A stretch of DNA of 64,000 nucleotides. Origin: Isochrysis galbana (Eukaryota > Haptophyta > Isochrysidales > Isochrysidaceae). This document shows positions 54,844 through 64,000 of the stretch, one piece after another. Made by a program: the position numbers and the translations under genes. Each line of letters opens with the position of its first letter. Within the stretch, counting starts at the first letter, position 1. A model generated the notes under the pieces. It was not told the DNA's origin. It did no database searches and saw only the letters and a list, made by a program, of their open reading frames with translations. The stretch spans positions 4,413,587-4,477,586 of the forward strand of contig CM030934.1 in NCBI GenBank assembly GCA_018136815.1, in the 5' to 3' direction.

Positions 54844-57699
54844 TCAGTACTTCAGCTTGGTTGCAGCATTAACAAGCATCTTGACGCCTAGATCGTTGCG
54901 CGTCAGAATGCTCTCGGGGTGGAATTGAACAGCAGCAATGGGGAGCGACACATGCTGCACGCCCATGATAACTCCGTCAATCGTCTTTGCCGTTACCAGC
55001 AAGCAAGAAGGCTGCTTTGCGGTGAGGGAATAGAGCGAGTGGTAACGTCCAACCTGCAAGACAAAGGGCAGAGCAGGATGGTGTAATCTGTCGCCATGCT
55101 AGGGGAAGAAGAGAAGGAAGATGCGCATGTCCCGGCTTCTGCATTCGCGACACGCAACACTCAAAGGCGACTCCAAGACACCACGTCAGGGAGGATGTAA
55201 GCCATGAGCTCAAGAAAGCTTTCCTGGGCGAGCTCTCAAATGAGATCAGCCTGGACACTAGTTTACGCTGATTTGTCTCTCGAGCCGAGTCGATCCTATT
55301 GTCCGCCAATGCCCTCGCATCTACCGTTGATTGATTACACATTTGTCTCAAGCAGCAGGCACCTGGAATTCGTCTGGGCAACCCGAGAAGACGTCACCAG
55401 GAGTGTCGGTCAGACGGATGTTGCCCGGCTTGCCATGCTGTGGATAAGAAAGAACGCCCAGCTCGCCCCCGAAATATTCTACGATACCTTGTAATCTGCA
55501 GGAGGTCGGTGAGCAGTGAATCGGTTCATGGCAGAGCGTCCGAGCGCAATTACTAGGGCCTTGCCTTGAGGCTGCCATGGGATACGCTGAGGTCGCATGC
55601 ATGCGACGGGTATTGAAGAGCTCACCCTAGACAGACGCCAAACAGCGGTATCTTACGGTCGAGCATAAGTTTGATGGTATCGCTCAACTTGAAATCGCTC
55701 GGACGGCCAGGACCTGGTGAAAGCACCACGAGCGTTGGCTGCAACTTGTCCAGCTGGGAGGCCTCAAAGCCGAAGCGCAGAGTGGTGACGTGGGCGCCGG
55801 TTTGGCGGAGATAGTTGGCGAGAGTGTGAACAAAGGAATCTTGATGGTCGACAAGCACCACACGTGCGGCTGACGAGGCGGCAACTGCCACCGGTGTGGG
55901 GACCGAGTCGGGTGGGGGGTCCGGTCGCAGCACAGCGTCACGCATTGCTGAAGCCTTGAGTTCCGTCTCTTTCTCCTCTGCCGAGGGCTCAGAGTCATAG
56001 AGAAGCGTCGCGCCGGCGCGCACTTGCGCAAAACCGCCCGAAATGCGTACGGTACGAAGGGTGAGACCTGTGTTGAGGCAGCCGTCAAATCCAACCATGC
56101 CGACGGCACCACCGTACCAATGACGGGGCGACTCCTCATGGTCCTCGACGAACTGAATAGCCCATGGCTTTGGGGCTCCGGTGACCGTCACGGCCCAGGT
56201 GTGTGCAAGGAACGCATCCATCGCATCGAATTCCTCGCGCAGGTAGCCCTCAACATGGTCAACGGTGTGAATGAGTCGAGAGTACATTTCGATCTGGCGG
56301 CGCCCAATCACAGAGACTGAGCCTGCACGGCAGATGCGCGATTTGTCGTTGCGGTCCACGTCTGTGCACATGGTCAGCTCTGATTCCTCCTTCTTGTCCG
56401 ACAAGATAGTCTGAATGTTCTTCGCGTCTTCCATCGCATCAGCGCCGCGCCTGATCGTCCCGGAGATCGGGCACGTCTCACAGCGCCATCCCTTGTGGTC
56501 GCGCTCTACCCGAACGAACATCTCAGGCGAGGCGCCAACCAAGTACTCGGGCTTCGCCGCAGAGCCGTTTGCAGCCTGTTGATCGAGGCCAAGGTTGATG
56601 AGGAATCCGTAAGGCGATGGGTTGCGGGAGCGAAGCCGGCGGAAAATGGACGACGGCTGATCAGGGCATGGCTCGGCAAAGTTCTGCGAGAGAACCACCT
56701 CGAAGAGATTGCCCACTTCAAACTCCTTCTTCGCACGTGCCACTTTGGTAGCAAATGCACCCGCCTCATGGTCCCGCCGGAACGGGAGCTCCGACTCGCT
56801 CAGAGGCGAGTACGGAATCGACGAGCCAACTCGCGGCAGTCCGGTGGAGGACTTGTCTCCACTGGTGAACTCGTACGTGAGGCGCCAGGCGCCACGCGTA
56901 TGGATGTCAACCACAAGCAGCTCGTCCGGGAGGTAAAGCAGCAGGTCACGCTCGCCCTCCACCCGCTTTTGGTGCTGACGCACCGGCTCGAACTGGAACG
57001 TCAAGTCGTAGCCGAAGGCGCCATAGAGGCCCAACATCGGCTCAGAATCACAGCTGAAGAGGTCACGAAGACAGCGGACCACAGAGAATATGGAGTGCTG
57101 GCGTGACCGCTCCTCCTCTGTGAAGTGGTCTGCAGCGGGCTTGATAGTCCCGCGCACCTGCTTGGAAGGAGCATCAAGATTGAGGGACGCGATCGACTCG
57201 CACGCTTCAAGAGCTTTATGGATCGGGGCGATCAGGATCTCGCCACGCTCGTTGAGCGCGTTGATAGTGAAGGTGCGCCCAGAGCCCTCGATGCACAGCG
57301 GAGGGTTGACGAATCCCATGGTCCAGCGCGCATACCTGGTGCAGTGGCAACAGGGCCTCATTGTGAGCAGCGCGCGTGGGTCACGGGCTCATGGATGTGG
57401 TGGCAGTGATCAGCGAGGTAGGAAGAATGTGCAGGGAGACAGCACGGCTGAGCCGGGACGCGGCGCGCTCACCGTCCAGGGAACTCGTATGACGACTCAA
57501 AGAGACAGCCTCGCTCCATGTCGAGCCTCGAGACGAGGGTATCGAGGGCCTGCCTCGAGTCGGGGAGCGGCTCGACGCACGAGTCAACGGTGAGACCACC
57601 GCCAGTCACGTAGCGGCCCGGCTTGGATGGCACGCGTGGCGCGCCCAGGCTCCGCGCCGGTGCGTCCGGTGGGCCCTCTGCCTTCCGCTTTGCCACCAT
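54844..57699 (-). CDS. trpEG: Fused anthranilate synthase (TrpE component I plus TrpG glutamine amidotransferase), four exons
   Basis: Exons are 57699-57473, 57335-55626, 55495-55363 and 55053-54844, giving 759 residues, with GT-AG introns and frame kept. The ATG at 57699 (MVAKRKAEGPPD) was preferred because the in-frame ATG at 57750 adds only a charged low-complexity stretch. Chorismate-binding TrpE blocks are GLYGAFGYDLTFQFEPVRQH, LVGASPEMFVRVERD, CPISGTIRRGADAMEDAKNI, CTDVDRNDKSRI and GAPKPWAIQFVEDHEES. The TrpG part starts at RVVLVDHQDSFVHTL and has LSPGPGRPSDF, the nucleophile Cys in FGVCLGLQG, and the His/Glu pair in VQFHPESIL. The protein makes anthranilate from chorismate and glutamine, the first step to tryptophan. 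This single-chain form is like the bacterial TrpE(G) fusion of alphaproteobacteria. No clear plastid leader is seen. Confidence 0.93.
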
Positions 57700-58194
57700 C
57701 TCTGCTCTCTCTGCTCTCTCTCTCTTCTCTCTCTCTGTCTCCTTCTCCATCGCTCTCTCTTCTCTCTCTTCTCTCTCCCCTATGTCTCTCTCCTCTACCT
57801 CTACCTCTCTCTCTCCCTCTCCCTCTCCCTCTCTAGCTCACTCTCGCCCTCTCTCCTCTGCTAGTTGACCCATCGCTCTCTTCTAGAGACTCCTCTAAGC
57901 CGTATCTCTCCTAGAACTCTCATTTCTATGTCTCCGTTTTTTCTCGTCTCATGGTGGACTTCTCCCTCGCCTTCCTCCTCATCTCTCCTCTTTCTCTTGT
58001 GCCTCCCCATCTCAGGTGTGATCTTGTGGCCCCCGACGGGGAGGCGTCGTGGCCGAGGGGGCGAAGGGGCCAGGGCCGGGGACTCTCTCTAATATTAGGG
58101 GAGAACACCGGGGGGGAGGAGGCGCCAAGCGCCGGAGGGGGGGGGGGGGGCATCTGCTTCAATTTCATTGCTCATTGCTCATTGTAGGAGTACC
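57700..58194. repeat. CT-rich low-complexity leader region and GC-rich spacer
   Basis: Positions 57705-57860 are mostly TCTCTC/CTCCCT on the plus strand, that is GA-rich 5' of the anthranilate synthase start on its coding strand. A G run is at about 58137-58150. No gene is seen. Confidence 0.7.
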
Positions 58195-58511
58195 GTTAGA
58201 ACTTATAGCGTCGTATGACATCTTGTTAGCTAGCATTCCTAGCCACATACATCGGACGAGTCATGCGCCAACCGCGCACAGCCCCATCGCGGGGTAGGGG
58301 CTCCGTTGTCCGTTGCCGTCGAAGGGCTACGGTCCCGCAGCACTAAGGTTATACTATCACAACAATAAAACTTTGACGCTCCCCCATCGCCCCAAAGGCG
58401 ACACCCTGATTCTCCCAATCGTTGCCATTCCCGAGAAAAGTACAAGCGTACCTTTGAGGCTGAAACGTGCTCAAACGTCAAAGATCAAAGACATAGGCCA
58501 TAGGCCAGCAA
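58195..58511 (+). repeat. 300-bp dispersed repeat, copy 2 (other copy 23645-23949)
   Basis: It has the same order of blocks as copy 1, with an 8-bp insertion (TTGTCCGTTGCCG) and a few substitutions. It ends GACATAGGCCATAGGCCAGCA. Confidence 0.85.
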
Positions 58512-59277
58512 TCAACTACTTTTATAAGTAGGAGGCCAATGGGGGCCTCGCGCCCCCCTCTCTCCATCGCAGACACCCCCTGGGTGGGCCTGCACATCCA
58601 ACCTCAGCCCCTGCCTGCTGGCAGGGGCTGAGCTGACATCAAATCTGCCCAGACTCTCGCCGAGCGCGCGCCGCGAGCCGCACGCATTCGCCTGAACCGG
58701 CCCCTGATCGTACTGACCCACCCCCCCACCACTGAGCCACAGACCAACAGGGCCGCCAGGAGGGCACCCAGGGCCAGCGAGGCGAGCGAGGGAGAGGCAG
58801 GAGAGGCCATGGGCACTGCCCCAGCCTCCACTGCCCCCTGAGCTGCCCCAGCTGGCCCTCTGGGGGGCCCCGAGGGCCCCCCCAGAAGGGGGCCATGGCG
58901 CGCGCATGCGACACACGCCCGCAGGAGAGCGAAGAGAACGACGGAAAACGAACGACAAAAAAAACGACGCGATCTGGCCCGCAAATAGGTAAGATAACCG
59001 CCCGTTTGCGATATACTAACGGGTTGACACCCCGCGCGGCGGACAGACACCGCGAAAGAGCGGCAGCAGACGAAGAAGGGCCGCAAGGCGGGGGCCGAGA
59101 CCCCCCGAGGACACGATAAGAGATAAGATGGTTTCAAAGGGCGTTTACGCTTGTCTTCCACAGGAACACCCAACAGCAGGTCTGCCCCAGCCCACCCCTT
59201 GTGCTTGGCCCGTCGTAGTGCACGCGGCCCCCCCCCCCGATACCAAAGACAAAGGAATGAAGGGGGTAGTGTAAAGG
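58512..59277. other. Composite repeat region
   Basis: Part of it (58760-58870) is about 80 percent similar to the inverse of 11530-11640. The remainder is GC-rich with poly(C) runs near 58720 and 59228. No gene is recognised; the long minus-strand frame here crosses several repeats. Confidence 0.5.
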
Positions 59278-59385
59278 GAGTGAGTGTTCTGGGGTATAGG
59301 CGATGGCATGAGTCGGTACCGTGAGTGCGTGGTCCTTTATAGCTAGCGGTAGTAGCCTGAATCTTCAGATGTTTTTTGTTTTTTT
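59278..59385 (+). repeat. 100-bp dispersed repeat ending in a T-rich tail (inverse copy 33850-33952)
   Basis: TATAGGCGATGGC, TGAGTCGGTACCGTGAGTGC, TATAGCTAGCGGTAGTAGCC and TGAATCTTCAGATGTTTTTT-T(n). The end belongs to the wider TAGCCC/TAGCCT...CTTCAGATGTTTTT family, as in SINE or retroposon tails. Confidence 0.8.
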
Positions 59386-59721
59386 TTAGGCCGTAGTCGA
59401 CGATGCGGAAGGACATGATGCTGGGTGTTGTCGGCGAGGAGCGAGGAGCGAGGAGAGAGAGAAGGGGTGTGGGGGGGGGTGCTGTGAAACGACATCTGCT
59501 CTCTCTTTCATTAACAACTCGACCTCGTTCTTTCACATAAACGCAGTCGCGCAGTCGTGCCGAGCAAGTACCCACTTGCGCTCCCCCCCCCCCCCCCCGC
59601 ACTTGCGCCGCGACCCCCCCCCCTCTAAGTCTCTAAGTTCTAACTAATAACTAAGGGTACGGGGTAAAAAGTAGTAAAGTTGCTCGGTAAGTTGCTCGAG
59701 TTGCTCGATGTTGCCCGTGAC

Positions 59722-60222
59722 CCTTAACTCTTTACTGCCGGGAGCGCAGCATGCAAATGGATGCTTCGATGTTTGGTTTTTTGAGGTGAGAGAAGAGAGG
59801 AAGACATGTTCAACGATATGAGCGACGCTTTCCGCAAAGAAAGAGATGATCAATTTTTTCCCGATCCCCCCCCCTCCCCCCCCCCTCCCCCCCCCCCTCT
59901 CCCTCCCAGTCCCACTCCGTTGCGCCGCGCCGCGCCGCCCTCCCCTCAACCTCTCACACCTCTTTCTAACGTGCACACGTGGATTATTTGGTAAACTGAA
60001 GCATCCAAATGCAAATGGCTGCTTCGCCCCTGGGCCTATTTTCTCCATAATTCCATACTACAATCTCGACCTATTGTGTTGAAAATGGGTGGGAAATGTG
60101 GGGAAGGATGTCCCTGAGGCTCCCCCAGCACCTCATGGGCACCCCTCAAGGCGTTGGCGAGCAGGGACGAAATATGTCGTTTGAAGCATCCATTTGCATG
60201 CTCCGGCAGTAAACAGTTAAAG
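59722..60222. mobile_element. MITE-like element with about 40-bp inverted ends
   Basis: The left end CTTAACTCTTTACTGCCGGG-AGC...CATGCAAATGGATGCTTC (59722-59768) is mirrored by GAAGCATCCATTTGCATGCT-CCGGCAGTAAACAGTTAAAG (60181-60222). A third copy of the core (GAAGCATCCAAATGCAAATG) is in the middle at 59998. Solo pieces AACTCTTTACTGCCGAGGCA and AACTCCTTACTGCCGAAGTG are at 31547 and 35370. No ORF is present; the interior includes CT-rich runs at 59867-59960. Confidence 0.7.
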
Positions 60223-60789
60223 ATGCTGCGAGTTGCTCGCACGCTCAAACACCCCAAAGTTGCTCCAAAAGTTGCCGGCAACTCTTGTCAGCCCCTAGGG
60301 AGCGGGGAGGGCGAGAGAGCGGGGGCTCGGCCGCTCGGTCCCCCTCGCGGGCGTCAAGAGCCCTAAATTTCGCCACGGCGCACCACGCCGGCACCCATAG
60401 TGCCCCCTATTTCGGTCAAAAATCAATTTCTTCGGCGGAAACTCTCGCCGGGGGCCAATTCCCCTTCCCCTCCCTTACTGGTATCTCCAGTCCACCGCCA
60501 TCCGTCGTGTCCTCCCTTCCCCCCCCCCCCGCCCCGCCCCACTCTTCCTTTTTCTCGCTTCCCGAGTGTCCCAAGAGTACTCCTAGAGCCCTCGTGAGAG
60601 AGAGAGAGACAAAGAGAGAGAGAGAGGGAGAGAGAGAGGGAGAGCCTCCCCTCCCCCGCCCCCTCCCCTCCCCCGCCCCCTCCCCCTCCCGCCCTCCCTC
60701 CGAGGCACCGCAACCGCACTCCCGCCTTTCCCTCCTCCCCTGGACAGAAGCGAGAGCACGCCCTCGGGCCCCGGCTCGTTCGGGCGCAC
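60223..60789. other. Upstream region of the WD40-TPR gene
   Basis: It is CT-rich with a GAGAGA run (60596-60640) and CCCCTCCC tracts (60645-60700) close to the start codon. No other gene is seen. Confidence 0.55.
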
Positions 60790-63224
60790 ATGTGGTGCGA
60801 CCTGCTCCACCAGCGCGAGCGCGGCCTCCGCAAGCGTTCGTACCTCGATGCCCAGATCTGGCGCTCTGATGCCTTCCTCTCACGCCTCACCCTCCGAGAC
60901 AAGCTGTTGCGGCACGACGGGTACGCGGCTGCGAGGACGGCACGAGCCGCACACGTGCTGAGACATGCTTCTTCCGTCTCACTTCAGACCCCTTTCCCTT
61001 GAGTGCGCGCAGCTGCGTCAACACAATCTCGTGGAACTCGGGCGGCACGCTGCTTGTGTCTGGTTCCGACGATTGCCACATCTGCGTCTGGGATTGCTGG
61101 GATTCCTCATCAGCACGGCATGCAAGATGTCTGGCCACCGTGCCCACAGGCCACGTGGGAAACATCTTCTGCGCTAAGTTTGTGCCAGGAAGCAATGACG
61201 GCCAGGTGAACCTGCGGCGCTGCTGAGTGGGTTCAATGTAGGGATGTGTCTCAATTCTTGAGATGAGCAGGCCTAAGTTTCTCCGCGTTTGCTGAGAGAG
61301 TCGCCGCATACGTCGTTGGTAGTCTGACCCTTACACCCTGTTCCTCCTGCGTAGGTCGTGACGTGCGCACTTGATGGCGCAGTCCGCTTGTGCCATGTTG
61401 ATTATGGTTCACGTGCTGAAGTTAGCCGCCTGCTGGGCCGCTCACAGCAGTTCGCTTCCAAGCTGGAGTTCCTACCGGACCAACCAAAGGCCCTGCTTAC
61501 GGCAGGGCACGATGGCATCGTTTCTCTTTATGACACACGCGTTCGACCTGTAAGAACCCCTGGCTACCAAAGTTCTGTTTGCACGATTGCTTGGGGCGCA
61601 CTGGCTCGAATCCTTGTTGCCACCGCGAGCCACTCCATCCGCGAGGCACCTCTGCCCCAACACATGCCTCACCACCCAAATCTGTCACCTTATTTCGCAG
61701 GTTTCAGGCGAGTCCGCGACGACCGTGGTTGACCTATCGGCAATTGGGTCTTGTACAACACTAGCCTTTGATCCCGTCTCATGTGGGGGCACCAATATCT
61801 TTGCTCTTGGCTGTATGGACACTTTTGTGCGCACGTATGATCTCCGCAAGTCTCTGAGTACCAGTGGTCAAGGCACCAATGCGCAGCCCCTACGCGCCTT
61901 TGCGCCCCGAAAGTTAATTGAGAGTCCCTCGCGGGCGCAATCCTCAGCCTACCTGTCGCAAGGCGCGTCGGGTCTCGCCTACTCGGAGCGCGGCGAGCTT
62001 CTCGTCAACCTTCGTGGCGCCGATCTTTTCCTCTTCGATGCTCGTGATGGCGCGCCCACGAAACAGACCGGGCCTAGGCACATCGACAGTATCCCGACCG
62101 TGACGCAAACTCTCGGAGAGTACGTCGGTCGAATCAACGACGAAACTTTTGCGAAGGAGTGTGCTTTCATTCACGATGGTGCCTTTGTGGCGACCGGCGG
62201 GGATTGTGGCCATCTGTACGTCTGGTGTAAACAGAGCGGAGAGCTCATCATGCGTGAGCGCGCAGACGGCTGCATCGTCAATTGTGTCGCGCCCCATCCA
62301 GGGCTCCCGGTGCTTGCCGTCTCGGGCATTGACTCGGACATCAAACTTTTTTCCCTTGGTGATGCTCGAGCCGGTCACGGGAGGCTCGCAGCAGCTCGGC
62401 ACAAGGCTACAGCTCGAGCAGCGGACGCGGCACGGATGTGCGAGGCGGTGGATGATGAAGATGATGTGCCGTGGGGGAGGGATGAACCCCGCAGTCGCAG
62501 AATGCGTTGGTTGGAACGGCGAGCCGTTCTTACAACCGAGGAGGCGGCTGCTCGGCTGGCAGCGGTGCAAGCTCTACGCGAGGCAGGAAATGTTTCCTTT
62601 TATGCCGGTGCCCACAGCTCCGCGCAAGAAGCATACCGCGATGCGCTTTCTGCGCTCCGTTTCAATGTCCCAGATCGGGCGGCGAGGGCCGAACAGTCCC
62701 GCAGCCGACTCCTCTGCCGGCTGAATCTAGCGGCAAGCCTTCTTGCACTACAGGAGTGGGCGGAAGCGGAGAACCTGTGCACACGAATACTCAAGGTTGA
62801 CACAACCAATGTGAAGGCGCTCTACCGGCGTGCCCAGGCGAGGCTCGAGCTGCGTCGGCTAGCGGACGCTCAATCTGACCTCGCGGCGGCACTTCGACTC
62901 AAACAAGGCGACCGCTCGCTTCACCGACTGCGTGAACGGCTGGCACTTGAGCGGCAGAGGGAGCGCCGCGCTACGGAGAGGAGGCGTGAAGCGGCCCGCG
63001 CACTTTTCTGTGAGGCTGATGATGGGACCCAAGCAGATGGGTTGGGACGGTCGACGACCAGGAGTGTGCTCGCGAGCGAGGGCGGCGCAGAAGACAACAA
63101 TGTGGGAGAAAGTGATAGTAGCGACGCGCTGCGTAATGAGATCCACGATGGGGAGGGCAACCGTTTCAGGGACGAGGATGATGATGTCAGATGGAGCGAC
63201 AGCAACGGTGACCAAAGTGACTAG
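60790..63224 (+). CDS. WDTC1/DCAF9-like WD40 plus TPR protein, four exons
   Basis: Exons are 60790-60920, 61013-61205, 61355-61549 and 61701-63224, giving 680 residues, with GT-AG introns and frame kept. The N-terminal block RKRSYLDAQIWRSDAFLSRL and the first blades GCVNTISWNSGGTLLVSGSD and GHVGNIFCAKFVPGSNDGQV match WDTC1/ADIPOSE. Later blades include ALGCMDTFVRTYDLRKSLS, AYSERGELLVNLRGADLFLF, GAFVATGGDCGHLYVW and LAVSGIDSDIKLFS. A TPR-like region follows (about residues 470-600: LCRLNLAASLLALQEWAEAE, VDTTNVKALYRRAQARLELR), then a charged acidic tail. Family members are substrate receptors for DDB1-CUL4 ubiquitin ligases and act in lipid and chromatin regulation. In animal and plant relatives the TPR part lies between WD blades; here it follows them. 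Confidence 0.9.
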
Positions 63225-63602
63225 ATAGTGATTAAGAGAGCAACCGGCGGCAGGTGAGTAGACTGGCGGGAATGCGCGAGCAACATGAGCATGGGCATCA
63301 CAACGAGTATTCTGGTTGTTCGTTCAACGCTAAGTACTACGTTCTCTTGCTGGCCACAAGGCGCAACAAGTGCTATGGCTATTAATTAGCCTAGCTGCAT
63401 AAGCCACCCCTTCGATCAACGCTACTCTCCTTCTCCTGGCAATCGTAGACTTAAACACATCTCTAAACATTTTAGGAGTTTTCTTAAGAGTCGCGGGAGG
63501 TTAGGGGGTCGCTCTCTCGCCCCCTTTCTGGCCCGTTACCGTAGGCTACCGCCTATTGCTCTATTAGGCGGCTTGCCTTCATCTGGTCTCCTTTCCCTCA
63601 GG
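63225..63602. other. Intergenic stretch
   Basis: Nothing is recognised between the WD40-TPR gene and the dispersed repeat. Confidence 0.5.
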
Positions 63603-63890
63603 GTCCAATGCTTCCGCCATAACCTGCATGGCAGATTTAGAATTGGCATATGGCGGAAAGAGAGGTGTGATGAATTTTTAAAGTTCTCGTCCATCTTTCT
63701 TATGATCCATTGCAATCGCTTGAGTACCACATCATCAGCCGCCATTCCATTTACAGACATGATTAATTAAGCACTGTGCACTGTGAGGTGGGTGCCTTTG
63801 CTCAAATACTAGAAGATTTTTTTTGTACCGGGAGCGGCGCATCGCGTATTTGGTAACGAGGGGTATCAAATGAAGGCAAACGACCTTTAG
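63603..63890 (-). repeat. 280-bp dispersed repeat, inverted copy of 41103-41380
   Basis: On the minus strand it reads from AGGTCGTTTGCCTTCATTTG to GGCGGAAGCATTGGAC. The encoded peptide (MSVNGMAADDVVLKRLQWII and RKMDENFKNSSHLS) agrees with that of the 41-kb copy before frame differences set in. Confidence 0.85.
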
Positions 63891-63925
63891 TATGAGTAAT
63901 AATAATAAAATTATCTGAGCGTTTG

Positions 63926-63957
63926 TTAGTACCACTACTGCCACTAGCCCGGTACTA
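63926..63957 (+). repeat. Short dispersed repeat, shared with 7258-7292
   Basis: TTAGTACCACTACTGCCACT then AGCCCGGTAC, with one difference from the 7.3-kb copy, next to TAATAATAATAA. Confidence 0.6.
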
Positions 63958-64000
63958 TCACGACACCCCTCAGCGCATCTGCCCGTACGCCTTGACGTGT

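Noticed and set aside
58604-59602. Minus-strand ORF of 332 codons
   Set aside because: It crosses at least two separate dispersed repeats found elsewhere in the window and has no protein-family motif.

Overview
The window is nuclear DNA from a GC-rich unicellular eukaryote, most likely a microalga. Genes carry spliceosomal introns with GT-AG borders (one GC-AG), mostly 57 to 250 bp. There is a pheophorbide a oxygenase-like Rieske enzyme whose N-terminus looks like a signal peptide followed by a short Ser/Ala/Pro stretch, as expected for a plastid of secondary origin. A RAP-domain protein and a CIA30 protein also begin with hydrophobic leaders. There is a mitochondrial-type HslU and a nuclear gene for mitochondrial ribosomal protein uL2m. 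A haptophyte or stramenopile-type alga fits, but the sequence alone does not settle this.

Layout: 1-1202 (-) pheophorbide oxygenase-like, cut by the window edge; 3698-6274 (+) RAP-domain repeat protein; 7711-9179 (-) cathepsin B, four exons; 10071-11137 LINE reverse transcriptase relic, then composite repeats; 12810-14505 (+) NAD-dependent glycerol-3-phosphate dehydrogenase, four exons; 16464-18059 (-) Gag-like protein with zinc knuckles; 18485-18868 (+) AT-richer orphan ORF; 19984-21225 (-) WBP4-like splicing factor; 22708-23544 (-) TVP38/DedA-family membrane protein; 24738-27000 wrecked Copia-like element; 27382-31424 (-) MTR4 helicase, eight exons; 31671-33608 unusual TIR-bounded element holding a 600-bp (AG)n array and an AT-rich island; 34429-35299 (-) CIA30 protein; 35725-37512 (+) Gag-like ORF; 38317-39424 (-) uL2m, divergent from 39688-40476 (+) EEF1AKMT4-like methyltransferase; 42183-43965 near-intact plant-type mariner; 46574-47670 hAT-like relic; 49050-50440 (+) HslU with an assembly gap; 54844-57699 (-) fused anthranilate synthase TrpE-TrpG, four exons; 60790-63224 (+) WDTC1/DCAF-like WD40-TPR protein, four exons.

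The host genes are housekeeping genes without operon logic: tryptophan synthesis, glycerol metabolism, nuclear RNA surveillance and splicing, mitochondrial translation and proteolysis, and plastid functions. The rest is a dense patchwork of mobile DNA. Several short and medium repeats recur inside this one window, at 23.6/58.2 kb, 41.1/63.6 kb, 33.9/59.3 kb, 19.1/53.7 kb and other places. Two runs of 100 N (25218-25317 and 50318-50417) interrupt the Copia relic and HslU. All exon borders were set by hand from splice consensus, reading frame and family alignment from memory; no database search was run.
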